Translations under genes and position numbers: made by a program
Notes under the pieces: generated by a model
Database searches by the model: none
Told to the model about the DNA's origin: nothing
Seen by the model: the letters and a program-made list of their open reading frames with translations, nothing else
Shown: positions 44,219 through 55,806 of the stretch, one piece after another
Layout: each line of letters starts with the position of its first letter
How positions within the stretch are numbered: the first letter of the stretch is position 1
Assembly (NCBI RefSeq): GCF_003286085.1
Contig: NW_020825401.1
Location: 124,001 to 188,000 of the forward strand
DNA: 64,000 nt
Reading direction: 5' to 3'
From: Drosophila persimilis
Lineage: Eukaryota; Arthropoda; Insecta; Diptera; Drosophilidae

Positions 44219-44233
44219 GGTTAGGTTAGGTTA
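44219..44233 (-). repeat. 3' tail of LOA-B: TAACCTAACCTAACC
   Basis: In element orientation three TAACC units, equal to (TTAGG)n on the plus strand, right at the target-duplication boundary. Short simple-repeat tails are usual for the I/LOA groups. Confidence 0.7.
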
Positions 44234-44340
44234 CGGTGAGGCGGCTGCCGGGCTCGCTCGGAACCCGCCACACTTAGGCCGGTTTCGGCCCGTTGTGATA
44301 CCGCATAAGATCATTCCTTCCTGCGTTGTGAGACTTCCTG

Positions 44341-47300
44341 TCAGCAATTATCCCATCCAGATGCTCTCACAAAGTTCGCTATCCTTCTGGGACATAGTTT
44401 GGACATCTCTGAGATGTCGTGTAGAAAGGCTGAGCCCAGGTGCTGTAGCCTTCTTCTGCTGAGAGCTGGGCAGGAGCAGAACAGATGTTCCACTGTCTCC
44501 TCCTCTTCCTCGTCTCTACAGCTGCGACAAAAATCGTTATGTGGGGCCCCCAGCCTGTTAGCGTAGGTGCCTATTAGCCAGTGTCCCGTGAGGGAACGTG
44601 TGACTACGCTGCACCTTTTCCTGCTTAACTTGAGGAGCTCGGAGGTGCGCTTCATGTCCATGGTCGGCCATGTTTGCCGAGTTGTGCGACATCGTGGCAC
44701 TGCTTGCCACATATGGTTTTTTAGTCGCTTGTATTGCTCCCTTATAATGAGCTTACAGGTGGCCATTGGCATACAGATATCCTCCTTGTCTTGGAGAAGG
44801 GGGATCGTAGTGCCAGATCTGGCCAGCTCGTCTACTATACAGTTGCCCTCGATGTCCCGGTGGCCCGGGACTCAAATCAGGCTAATAGCAAATTGCTGAG
44901 CCATCTCGTGCAGAGATTTGCGGCAGTCTGCCACGGTGGCCGAGTTCGAGGAAATCGCGCTTAGCGATTTGATCGCAGCCTGGCTGTCGCTATAAACTGT
45001 AGGCAGTCTAGAGCCTCCTGATTGCTATGACTTCCGCTTGAAAGACACTGCAATGATCTGGGAGTCTGAAGGAATGCCTTATGTTTAGCTGTTTAGAGTA
45101 GATTCCCCCTCCGACTCTGTCGTCCAGCTTTGATCCATCTGTGAAGATGTTTATGGCCCCATCTGGGCCTGGGAGTCCCTCGAGCCATTCGTCTCTGTGA
45201 GGGATGATTGTGTCGAAGGGAGTGTCTGTGTACTCTCTTGGAACTTGGTAGTCTGTTTTTGAGGGGACGGTACTGCTATTATTTAATATGGCTGAGTGAC
45301 CTATGCACTGTGTCACCCATTGATCTGAGTCTCTTAGACGTATTGCTGCTGCTTCTGCCCGTTCCTTTCCTGCGAGGTCAAGGCTCTGTAGGCATAGGAT
45401 GGCATTTAGCGCATCATTTGGGGTGGTGCGAAGAGCTCCGCTGATACATAGGGCGGCAGTCCGCTGAACTTTGCCCAGTTGCTTGGTGATCGCCCTTTTT
45501 GATAGGGCCGGCCACCACACCGTAACTCCGTAGAGTAGTATTGGTCTAACTATAGCTTGATATATCCATTGGAATATGCTTGGGATCATACCCCATCTTA
45601 GCCCAATAGCTTTTTTGCATGTGTAGAGTGCAGTCATTGCCTTCTTCACTCTGTCTTTGACATTCAGGTTCCAGCTAAGCTTCTTGTCAATTACCAACCC
45701 TAAGTAACTGGCACTGTCGCTAAAGGAGAGCCTGCATCCTTGTAGTATTGGAGGGTTGAAGGGCGGGACCTTGTATTTATTTGTGAATATTACGAGTTCC
45801 GTTTTTGAGGGATTTACTCCCAGACCGCGCGATTCTGTCCAATCCGACAGTTGCGCTAGCTTTGTGGACATTAAGTCGCACAGTGTTTGGGGGTATTTCC
45901 CCGAGAAGATAATCGCAACGTCGTCCGCATAGGCCACGACTTTGCAGCCCCCCCCTCTAGGTCACATAGAATCTTGTTGACTGCCATGTTCCACAGAAGA
46001 GGAGACAGGACACCACCTTGCGGGGTGCCTCTGTTGACATACCTTGACTGGGCGGACGATCCCATCGATGATGTCACCGTCCTACATGTGAGCAATTGAT
46101 CAATGAGCATCACCAAGTGACGGTCCATCCCCAGGTCAGTCAGGGCTTCTGTAATGGCGCCCGGTACAACGTTGTTGAAAGCTCCCTCAATATCGAGAAA
46201 GGCTAGGAGTGAGTACTCTTTGTGATGCAGAGATTTCTCTACCGCTGAGATCACTTCATGAAGAGCCGTTTCCGTGGATTTTCCTTTCCGGTAGGCATGC
46301 TGTGCGCCTGACAGCAACTGAGGGTGTATAGTTGTCCTCAGTTGCAGCCCGACGAGTCTCTCAAAGGTTTTGACGAGGAAGGACGATAGGCTGATTGGTC
46401 TAATGTCTTTTGCAGTTGAGTGCGAGGCTTTTCCTGCTTTGGGAATGAAGACTATCTTTGCATTAAGCCATGTTCGCGGGATTGTACCCACAGCCAGTAT
46501 CTTCCTGAAGATACCATGTAGCCAGTTGATGGCCGTATCCCCGGCCTTCTGAAGTTGGGCCGGGATTACCTGGTCTGGGCCTGGCGATTTGAACGGGTTG
46601 AAGCTGTTTATTGCCCAGATTATGTTACGTTTTGTGAGGATGTGATCCATCGAGGTTACCGGCCCCTCTCCTGGGAGATGTACCGTCTCGATGGTTGTGC
46701 ACCCTGGGAAATGCGTGTCTAGTAGAATGTGCAGGGACTCCTCATTGGAGTTAGTCCACGTGCCGTCATTCCTTTTAAGAGAATCTTGCGAAGCCTTGCG
46801 GCCTCTGACGTTTCCTCAATTTTCGAGCAAAATTTTTGCCAAGAGGCCCTTTTTGCTTTCCTTGTTTCCTTTTTATATAGACTGATTTTGTAGTCTGCCC
46901 AGTGGCTCTTCTCGTTCGCGCTTTTGGCCCTGTTGAAGCGGGTCCTGCAGCTTTTACGTAGGATGTCTATTTGTTTTGACCACCAGGGGGGTTTCTTTTT
47001 CCCCCTAGGTTTGCTAGAGGGGCATGCTGCCGCGAAGGCTTTGTTGCATGCTTCTGTGAACCTGTTCACTAGGCGATCTAGGTCGTCTTTTGTGTCCGGG
47101 CATGATGGTGCTTTGGAGGGGAGTAAGTCCTCCAGGGCTGAGCTATATTTTTCCCAGTTGGCTTTCCTGGGATTAATATAGTCCTTAGGTTTCGGACACT
47201 CGAGGGATAGTGTGGTCTCGATATATCTATGGTCAGAGAAAGAGTGGTCATCAAGGACTTGCCAACTCTTGACTATGTCTAACAGGTTGGGAGACACTAA

Positions 47301-47888
47301 GGTGATCTCAAAAACTTCCTGTCGATTTTTAATTATAAAAGTGGGGTCGTTGCCCCGATTACAAATAAATAGATTTGAGTTAAGGATGAAGCTGAGAAGT
47401 GACTCACCCCTTACATTTGTGTTCGAGCTCCCCCATTGAGTGTGGTGAGCGTTGGCATCGCAACCTATCAATAGGTCTATGTCCGACCTCTCGCTGTCGC
47501 TGGTTAGTTTGCGAACAAGGTCGTTGGGAGGATCGTTTCCCTCATGGGCAATGTAGGACGACATCAGCCTTAGATGTGTCCCTTTCAGCTCTAGGCTGGC
47601 CGCCCTGTTGTCGCTATCGCTATAATTATGGAGCAGAATGATATTAAGGTGCTTTCTGGCGAGAATGCAGGTGCTGGTTTGACCTTCATGTTGAGCTACA
47701 ATTATCTTGTACCCCTTCGACCCTAGTCCACAAACCTTGTCTCCCACTATCCAAGGTTCCTGGATCAGGGCTACGTCTGCTCCGCTCTCTTGGAGGCGGA
47801 GTATACGAGCAGCGGATGCTGCTTTAGTGCTTAGTGGTGGAGATTGATCTGAAGGAGCCTCAAGGACATCCTTAGTGTTCTCCACCAC
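44341..47888 (-). pseudogene. LOA-B ORF2: endonuclease, reverse transcriptase, RNase H, cysteine motif
   Basis: The endonuclease frame (47888-46719) is open: ALIQEPWI, GCDANAHHTQWGS, SDHRYIE. Reverse transcriptase follows from 46650 with FKSPGPDQVIPA, AYRKGKSTETALHE, FLDIEGAFN and GTPQGGVLSPLLWN. A frameshift at a run of eight C (45948-45955) falls just before YADDVAI. RNase H has IFTDGSKLDDRVGGGIYS and later WVPGHRDIEGN. The C-terminal CRSCRDEEEEETVEHLFCSCP lies at 44580-44460. Breaks near 46710, 45950, 45008 and 44772 inactivate it. Confidence 0.8.
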
Positions 47889-49061
47889 TGTCCTCGACTT
47901 CCTCGTGGCAACACATCGCCTCGAAGTCGCATCTCAGCGTGCCATCGGTGGAGTAGCCCTCTGGGTCTGTCTCTGTGTGATCGTCGGGTGCTTCGATCTC
48001 CGAGGCAGCGTCCAGCTCGACTGGCTTGTCGACAGGACGTGCCCCGGCCGCTGCATCCGACTTGTAGACCTTTACGGTCACTGAGCTGAACCCAAAATTG
48101 AGCTCACCTTTGGCAGCCTCAATCGGGGCCAGCGACTCTTTGTTGAGGACGACCACCGCCTGGTTTGTTGGGCCCTGTGTCGTCTCAACTTTGACCACCT
48201 TCCAGGCTGCTTTTCCAGCAGCTCGAAGCAGCGGTCGGCCAGTGCCGCTTCCACCCACTTCCACTGGTTCCTAGGGATTCGGGAGTCCGCGCTGCCTTTG
48301 TCCAGGACGCCAATCAGCGTCCTTTCTCTGGCAATCTGCGCGAACGGTGTGTTAGGCAGTACTCTGGAGCGCTTCTGTGTTGGCCCAGGAGTCTCTTGCG
48401 AGCGCTACCTTTTTGGCTGAGGGGCTTCCTTCTTCGGTGCTTCCTTGCCAAAGTTCGGCAGCACCTTCGAGGCCCACTCAACCTTCTTTATCCATTTGTC
48501 CGTCGGGCTGGACATCTGGCTTGCGTTCTGCCGACGGAGTATATTGCCAGCACTCCTTCTATCGGCATATGTAAAAGATTTGGCTTGGACACTAATAAAT
48601 GGTGACTCATCACCCGCCACTTTACCAGCAGGCAGAGCAGCCGCAGGATTGCATAGCCATTCTGCAAAGGTATCGGTTTTGGGAGCCAATTCACCACCCA
48701 CCCCGACACCGGGATGGGACCCCTTTGGGCTCTCCCTAGCATCTTCCGCCGCGCAGGTTTTCCCTGCTGATTTGCGGGTCGGGCCAGGCCTTCTGGCCGC
48801 TGCCTTCCCCTGTTTGGGATTGCTCCCTGTTGGCATTTGGGGAGTGCCAGACTCATTTTGTTTGTTTTTAAAATCTTCCATTCTTTTCCCACGAGCTGCA
48901 GAGAAGGAGTACGGTCCGTCCGGGCAGAGATCCATGTTGCTCGGATAAGGCATACTTAGAACAGGGGGCTGCCAAGTCCCTGAGCTCTCCGTTAACGACT
49001 GGGCTAGTTTTATATACCGGGCCCCCAGCCAGGCTGACTCTCGGCAAGGGTCGAATAACAC
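47872..49061 (-). pseudogene. LOA-B ORF1 protein
   Basis: The N-terminal frame (49061-48405) is basic and Pro/Ser-rich and reaches KVEWASKVLPNFGKE. After a frameshift it continues with the part corresponding to VLPN-FAQIARERTLIGVLDKG and SQWKWVEAALADRC. The last frame (48264-47872) has KVVKVETTQGPTNQAVVVLNKESLAPIEAAKGELNFGF, the DUF4780-like C-terminal domain, with an acidic tail. It overlaps ORF2 by 17 nt. Confidence 0.65.
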
Positions 49062-49252
49062 TCTAAGTCCGGCCCGGTGTGAGCTGAATGTGGGGGTTGG
49101 GATGTGGGTAGGTAGTGTGTAGGGATATGGGAGTGTGTGAGCTACTTATACGAGGCGGCACCACAAGCGCATCGTCAGTGATGCTACTTCGCGAACACCC
49201 GGGGCTGCTTATTTTCGGTACTCTCCCTAGGGATGTCCGCTTATTCGCAGCT

Positions 49253-49285
49253 GACCTACCTATATGATCTGTATATAGGTAGGTC
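49253..49285 (-). other. Perfect 13-bp hairpin in the LOA-B 5' leader
   Basis: GACCTACCTATAT (49253-49265) and ATATAGGTAGGTC (49273-49285) with a 7-nt loop, about 90 nt from the element's 5' end. It is comparable in position to the hairpin in LOA-A. Confidence 0.7.
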
Positions 49286-49370
49286 GTTCGCTATCCGCAA
49301 CCTGCGACCCGTCCGGTGGCGTCAGCTAGGCCCCCTTTGAGCCACCTCACGAGCTCATCAGACCAGAGAC

Positions 49371-49382
49371 CATGTTAAGGTA
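49371..49382. repeat. Right target-site duplication of LOA-B
   Basis: CATGTTAAGGTA, identical to 44207-44218. Confidence 0.8.
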
Positions 49383-49691
49383 AGTAAAACAAAAAAACAA
49401 AACAACGGAAAACATAAAAAACAAAATAAATTTTTTTAAGTGAAAATATAATAAGTGAAGAAAAATTCACAAAAGTGAAACACTAAAAAAGAAATTTTCC
49501 GCGCGATACAAAAAATATAAAACGGGAAACAAAAACCCCAAAGTGAGAAAAATAAAAAAACCAAACGAAAGTTAAAACAAACAAAATACCTATTTAAATA
49601 TTTTAAAAAACGTATTCATAGGGAATTTAACCCAAATTCTCTTTTTATTTTTGAAACACATAGGTGCCAAAAAAGCTCGGCATCTCAAACA
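49373..49691 (+). repeat. 5' LTR of BEL-C
   Basis: Starts TGTTAAGG and ends CTCAAACA, the TGTT...ACA form of BEL LTRs. A-rich throughout. The LOA-B insertion falls within its first 10 bases, of which a duplicated copy remains at 44209-44218. Confidence 0.6.
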
Positions 49692-49692
49692 T

Positions 49693-49710
49693 TGGTGACT
49701 CCGACGTGAT
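49693..49710 (+). other. tRNA primer-binding site of BEL-C, probably tRNA-Trp
   Basis: TGGTGACTCCGACGTGAT, one base after the LTR. It is the complement expected for the 3' end of a tryptophan tRNA (CACGTCGG-GTCACCA), as I recall that tRNA. The tRNA assignment is from memory. Confidence 0.5.
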
Positions 49711-50027
49711 ATAAAACCATTGCTTAATTGCGTTCCGTTAAAACACTTATTAATTATAGAATATTTTGTTGTTGGGTAGTTTAACTACCAACAAATACGT
49801 TTGGGTGCACGTTGAAAAACAGTTTAAAGTGCAAATTCAGTGAGAGTGCGAATGGAATATTTATATACAAATTTCGGTACTTTAAGCGTCGAATCTCTCA
49901 TTCTCTGCGCAGCTGCAGCCGTGGCTCTTGACTTTTCGTGTCTTGCATTCTCGCTCTCGCGTCTATACATCGTCGCTTAAGCGGTATTTCATTTTCCGTT
50001 GTTGTGTCGAATTGCACAACGGTTAAC

Positions 50028-50930
50028 ATGGAAAACGATCCGAATACAGGCGCGGTCGGAAATATTGTGGTGGCTGAATGAATTGGAGGCTCTCGATCAA
50101 AACGAGATTGGGAGTGAGCTGCGCGAAATCTTCGATACTCTTTTCATATCGTTGAAAGCTGAGTTGCTGGCTGCTGTTGAAGTAAGCCAGTCACACGCTG
50201 CTGCCCATTCTACGACTCTGCCAAGCCATTCCTCGCCTTCTGCTAAAAGGCTTCAGGAGTTTTCGGATGCAGTCAATTTACACATGCGAGCGTTGCAGAC
50301 ATTGGGAACTGCTGAGGAGATTTAAGGATTCATGGTCATCAACATGCTGCTGCAGAAGTTGGATTCGAAGACGCAAACCAAATGGGAGGAGCACACATCG
50401 TCGGATGCTATACCTACCGCAGAGGAATTCTTCGAATTCTTGCAGCAACGCTGCCAGAAAATGGAGCGATTGGAATATGCTACAGCGACACACGCTAGTA
50501 GCGATCAGGTGGGAAAAAACCATTCCTATACGCAGGTTAAGAAAACGTTTGTAGTTTCCAACTCTTCCGCCTACCCGTCTGTATGCGTCTTTTGCCACTC
50601 AGCGGGCCATGGAATATACTCGTGCAAGATATTCGGAAATCTCTCACCGTTGCTGCGCCACAAAGAAGTGAAGAAGCTTTCCCTATGCTCCAATTGCCTA
50701 AAACCGGGACACCGGACCCGCGCATGCAATAGTGGAAAATGTCGAGTATGCGGCGGTAGGCATAATAGTTTGTTGCACTTCGATAGTATACAGCCCACAA
50801 CACAAGGCTGCCCAGGTATTACTCCTCCCGATCTGGCCGTTCAACCGGACACTCTTTCCGTTGCTCAAAATTCTGCTAGCAGCTCGTCTCTACCTTCGTC
50901 TACCTCTCTTGCTGCCCAAGGTCTTCACTC
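50028..50930 (+). pseudogene. BEL-C gag
   Basis: The ATG at 50028 (MENDPNTGAV) is closed by a TGA after 17 codons. The frame in use (from about 50040) has QARSEILWWLNELEALDQNEIGSELREIF, a deletion of the capsid centre (DUF1759 L-P-K-L motif absent), DAVNLHMRALQTLGTAEEI, an in-frame TAA at 50323-50325, then a long open frame with VINMLLQKLDSKTQTKWEEH, and three cysteine motifs (CVFCHSAGHGIYSC, CSNCLKPGHRTRAC, CRVCGGRHNSLLH) that bind nucleic acid. Confidence 0.75.
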
Positions 50931-53628
50931 TGATGTCGTGCTTCTGGCTACAGCCGTGGTTCTCGTGAAGAATCGGTCTGGCGTTTTAGTTCCTTGTCGT
51001 GCCATCTTAGATTCAGGGTCGCAGCTGCATCTCGTCACATCCAGGTTCGCCCAGCAGCTTCAGCTTAGGAAAACTCAATCGTCTGCACTTGTGTCTGGGC
51101 TGGGCGATACCAGCGTTTCTACTGAGGGATCCACCATAAGCATTTGTATGCATTCTCGCACCTCTGCTTACACAACTACGCTTACTGCTCTCATCGCCCC
51201 CACGATTACCGATTCTCAACCAAGTATGACAGTAAATGTATCCGATTGGCGTATTCCATCTAACATTCAGCTCGCTGATCCTGCATTTTTCAATCCTCAA
51301 CGGGTTGATCTTCTCATTGGTGCGAGCGTTTTTTATGATCTCCTCTGCGTAGGGAAAATCAAACTCACCGATGGACTGCCTCTTCTGCAGAAGACCCGGC
51401 TTGGGTTGATCGTATCTGGCGGTGGACAGAAGGTATCAAGCTCGGCGCTTTTGGCCACGCACAATTGTCCAGATTCGATAGCTGAGATGGAAGCAAGGTT
51501 GGATAAAACTCTTCGTATGTTTTGGGAAGTCGATAATTGTGTGGAGGCTGGGTTGAATACCAAAGAAGAAGACGATTGTGAAGCACATTTCGTAAGCCAA
51601 CTTTCACGGTTGCCATCCGGGGAGTATGCAGTTCGTCTGCCGCTAAATAACAATACTGATCGTTTAGGAGAATCTTATGCTCAGGCTTATCGACGGTTCA
51701 TCAGTCTGGAGCGAAAACTGGAGCGTAATCCTACACTCAAGGAGCGGTATTCCGCCTTTATGAGGGAGTACATTGATTTGCATCATATTCACCAAGTCAA
51801 CCCTGATTCCCGTAGCCTCTGCAAATATTTCTTGCCTCATCACTGTGTCCTAAAGGAGGACAGTACGACGACAAAACTCCGTGTCGTTTTCGATGGATGC
51901 AGCTACATCAACTGGATATTCTCTAAATGATGTGATGATGACAGGACGTGTTATTCAGCCTGCATTGTTTAACATATTGATTCGCTTTCGAACATATCCA
52001 GTCGCTCTCACTGGGGATATTTGTAAAATGTACCGCTGCGAACGAGTGTCTCCACCCGACAATTTGTATCAGTGCATGGCGAGATTCCATCGAGTCCGAG
52101 GTTCAAGTCTACACATTAGACACCGTCAAATACGGGACGAGGGCTGCATCATTTTTAGCGGTCCGCGCAATGCACCAGCTGGCCATCGACGAGGGTGAGT
52201 CCTACCCTCTTGGCTCAGCTGCTCTGGGGCAGGAGTTTTACGTGGATGACCTTATTTCGGGCGGTAATTCGGTCGCACAGGTCATGGACAAGATGCACCA
52301 AACATCAGCTTTACTGTCCCGTGGTAATTTTAGACTTAGGAAATGGTGCTCCAGTCACCAGGAAGTACTTGAGGGAACCCCTGAAGATGACATAGAGAAG
52401 TTCCTAAAGTTTAATGATGGAAGCGACATAGCCAAAACTCTCGGCTTAGCGTGGGATCAGCTGCTTTTTGCCTTGTCCGCACTGGACCCAAACTCAAAGC
52501 CATCAAATCGGTCGGTTTTATCTACGATTACGCGGTTCTACGACCCTCTTGGATTGATAAATCCTATATCGATTCCTAAGCTGGAATTAAGTGGAGCCCA
52601 TTTGCTTGCGAAAATCGTGCAGAATGTAAAGGAAATGGGAATCTTTACAGGTCGGTTCTATTGCTGGTCGGATTCGTCAACAGCATTATCTTGGATTAGG
52701 GACGAGCCAGCTAAATTTCAAGTTTTCGTGGCAAATCGAGTGGCATCAATTCAGGAGTTGACGGCAGCCATGGAATGGCACTATGTTCCCACATCTTTAA
52801 ATCCTGCTGATGTTCTCTCGAGAGGCTCGCTTCCCAGCCATCTTATCCAGTCAGAGCTATGGTTTCACGGCCCATTCTTTTTGCTAGGCTCCAAGGATAA
52901 GTGGCCTGTATCTCCTGCTAACAACATAGCAACTTTGGAGCTTCGCAAGAGAGTATTGCTAATCACGTCTGCACATGCCGATCTCACGTCCGGATGCAAA
53001 TTTGCGAATTCATTCTTTCGCATGCAGCGCACATTTGCCTACATGCATAAATTTATACATCGTCTTAGGCATCCAGGACTCACCGTTTCTGATATTCGGC
53101 AAGGATCGCATCTTCTAATTCGACACATTCAGCTGGCAAACTTGTGGATGGACATAAAGGAGATTCGGCGCAATGGTCAAGTCATGAAGTCCAGTTCTAT
53201 TAGTTCGCTCAACCCGTTCATCGATCATTCTGGACTACTTAGAGTTGGAGGTCTACTTGGCAACTCATCGCTAGGATTTGACGCTCAGCACCCGCTCATT
53301 GTGCCAAAGGGACATTCCATTACCTTTGCGCTGAAAAGATATTATCACGAAAGAAACCTCCATGCCGGACCTCGCGCCTTGCTATCCAAAATTCGGCTGG
53401 AATATTGGAGGTATTAAAGCAGTGTCAAGGGTCGTCAGCAAGTGTGTGAGATGCTTCAGGACTAGGCCGCGCATGGTTGATCACATCATGGGAGACCTAC
53501 CTAAGGAACGTTTGGAAGGATCTCGAGCTTTTGAAGTCACTGGAGTAAATTACTGTGGACCTTTTTTGTACCGATCAGAAATCCGCACGAGGCCTCCGAT
53601 CAAGTGCTACATATTTGAAATATTTTTG
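50930..53628 (+). pseudogene. BEL-C pol: protease, reverse transcriptase, RNase H, integrase start
   Basis: The protease has CRAILDSGSQLHLV and VDLLIGASVFYDLL. The reverse transcriptase linker and fingers run to TTKLRVVFDGCS, where a frameshift (about 51900) leads to LNDVMMTGRVIQPALFNILIRFR and DICKMYR. After further loss, KYGTRAASFLAVRAMHQLA and the catalytic YVDDLISGG (about 52240) appear. At PLGLINPISIPKLELSGAHLL about 100 residues linking to RNase H are deleted in frame. RNase H has YCWSDSSTALSWI and NPADVLSRG. The integrase zinc part has HPGLTVS...CVRCFRTRPR, and the core ends after VTGVNYCGPF. Confidence 0.75.
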
Positions 53629-53631
53629 TAG

Positions 53632-53798
53632 CAGTGACATATCACAGAAGTCTGAGTCCAAAACATCGTTGCTCTAGCTCTTATAGTCTTTGAGCACTAG
53701 GCTAAGGGTCGGAAACGATTCCTTCTGGACGTTACACACATCCACTTTTACCACAAATCTAATATACCCCAATACTCATTTTGAGTATCGGGTATAAA
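53632..53798 (+). mobile_element. DINE-1 fragment (3' part)
   Basis: GCTCTAGCTCTTATAGTCTT and the end TGAGTATCGGGTATAAAA match the DINE-1 copy at 26.6-27.1 kb. The 5' half is absent. Confidence 0.75.
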
Positions 53799-55160
53799 AA
53801 CTCCTCACTACCCTTTATAGAGTGTAGATTGGAGAGTGGACAGACCCTAAAAATTTTAGTAGATACCATCTCGAATAAAAGTTATTTTCAACCCCAACAT
53901 GTTCATAATAAAATTTTAAACCAAAAACCTTTTAACGCTATCACCGTTAGTGGCAGCATAAAAATAATACACCATAAAATTGAAAACCTTTTTAATATCC
54001 CTAATATTAACGTAAAATTCTTTCTGTTACCCACCTTAAAATCATTTGATGCCATGCTAGAAAATTTGTTCGCAGATCCAAACAGAAAACTCACTTACAC
54101 CACAAACATTAAAGTTGATATCCGCACCATCTCTGAACCTCCAGTTTATTCACGATGTTCCATTAAATACGAATTCACACGTCTCCCCTTTGAATTCAAA
54201 AATGCATTGGCAATATTCCAACGCACACTTGATGATATCCTACGACGACATATTGGTGAAATCTGCTACATTTATATTGACGACATAATTTTTTGGGAAA
54301 GATGAAAAAACACATGCTAACAATCTCGCGACCATATTCGATACCCTTGAACAAGCCAATATTAAATGCCAACTCGAAAAATACGAGTTCTTTAAAAATA
54401 AAGTAAAATTTGTAGGATTTATGGCAAGAATGGCAACTCGAGAATTAAGCGATGGAGAAATTTTTGGAAGAGTATGACTATCAGCTAATCTACAAACCAG
54501 GAAAATCCAATATAGTAGCTGACTCTTTATCCAGAATCAAGGAGATAAACTCCATTACGACACAACATAATAGCCAAAGTTCCTCCTAAAGGTTAATTCA
54601 CAGTACGGAAATTTCAATAAATGCTTTTAAAAATCAAACCTTTATTATTTCAGGAAACGAAAATAATTACAAATTAAGTATACCATTTCCAACATTTCAT
54701 CGACATGAAATTAAACAAAACACATTCACCGAAGCTGATTTATTACAAATATTAAAAAAATACCTTAAACCTTCCGTTATTAATGGAATTCAAACAACCG
54801 AACACATTATGGGACAAATCCAAAAAAAATACCCATCAAATTTCTTCCAATACAAAGTTAAATTCCCTCAAAGTAGAGTAGGAGGAAAGCCAACAAGAAA
54901 AAGAGATCCTAAAGTTTCACAATAGGGCCCACAGGAATGCTGTAGAAAATCAAAAACAACTCATCGAAAAATTATATTTTCCAAAAAAGAAACAGAAAAT
55001 TTCCACTTAGTAAAGCAGTGTCAGATTTATAAGGAAGTAAAATACGACAGACACCCCACTAATCCCGAAATCGTGGAAACACCAATACCACAATATCCAG
55101 GTCACACTCTTCACATTGATATTTATTCCACAGAAATTAGCCCAAGAAAGAATCATCAAA
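53781..55160 (+). pseudogene. gypsy-type (Errantivirus-like) pol fragments
   Basis: The protease part ECRLESGQTLKILVDTISNKSYFQPQHV has the catalytic D-T-G changed to D-T-I. After a deletion the reverse transcriptase continues with FTRLPFEFKNALAIFQRTLDDIL and YIYIDDIIF, intact around the catalytic IDD. Then come stops, THANNLATIFDTLEQANIKCQL-type sequence, a jump to the RNase H end (YQLIYKPGKSNIVADSLSRI) and integrase N-terminal parts to about 55160 (PGHTLHIDIY). The order is that of the gypsy/17.6/297 group. Confidence 0.75.
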
Positions 55161-55164
55161 TCCA

Positions 55165-55300
55165 AATCCTTCGGTATAAACATACTCTCGAGTACTTATG
55201 TATGCGGATGATGTTAAACTCTGTGTCCAGTATAAGGACATTTCATTTCATTCTCGCTTGCATGGTGTTGTGCTAACTTGTTACACCTTAATATAGTCGT
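55165..55300 (+). pseudogene. Small CR1 reverse transcriptase fragment
   Basis: Matches the CR1 YADD region (compare minus 11150-10900): TACTCTCGAGTACTTATGTATGCG, the reading TYSRVLMYADDVKLCVQYKD, and GTTGTGC(A/T)AACTTGTTACACC. It is the very segment missing from the larger CR1 copy that follows. Confidence 0.65.
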
Positions 55301-55806
55301 TCTCTTTCGTAGTGATCAGACGTGTTTTTGTTTTGCGCTCCTCATTTTTTCCTTTTGTTTTGAATAAACAGCCGGTGTTTTCCTATAAAAATTCTAATTA
55401 TACTTCCTAACCAGACAACAATCTGGAAACCTATTCTATTACGCGAGTGCATGCCTTTTGATTTGTGTTAAAACATTATTTAACTTTTTATTTTTCGGCG
55501 TCGGCTTGTGCTTGTGTTTGTGTTGTTGAAGTGAGTGAGTACGCTTTACATTGCATTGCAGTCGGCTCTCGTCTGGTAGCTTTTGTTGTTTTATCACTCT
55601 CTCGCTATCACCTCAACTTCAATAACTGTTCTTTCTCTCTCGCTCTTTAAACTTTCTGAGCAATAGCGCTCTCTGCTTAGTAGCTCTCGCTATAACCGCT
55701 CTCCACTGTGCTCTCTTTTTTAACCAATTCCGCTTTGAGCGTTGTCTGGCACATTGGTCTGATACCAATTTGTTTTGAAAATAATAGTAAATAAATAAAT
55801 AATAAA

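Larger units (their letters stand above)
44219..49370 (-). mobile_element. LOA-like non-LTR element, copy B1 (about 5.15 kb)
   Basis: Bounded by a 12-bp target duplication. Its minus-strand layout is 5' leader with hairpin, ORF1 (49061-47872, broken), ORF2 (47888-44341, broken) and a 3' tail of TAACC units (44219-44233). It inserted into the start of the BEL-C LTR. The two-ORF layout, the RNase H and a cysteine-rich C-terminus agree with LOA/I-type elements. It is a different family from copy A. Confidence 0.85.
49373..53628 (+). mobile_element. BEL/Pao element C (5' LTR, gag, pol; 3' end lost)
   Basis: An LTR of about 319 bp, a primer-binding site, then gag and pol on the plus strand up to the early integrase core, where DINE-1 sequence replaces it at about 53630. 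No env or 3' LTR is present. It resembles Batumi/Max-like BEL elements in Gag and protease; the family is not determined. Confidence 0.75.

Noticed and set aside
44216..44233. Telomeric (TTAGG)n array
   Set aside because: Only three units, located exactly at the 3' junction of a non-LTR element and its target duplication. An element tail explains it fully.
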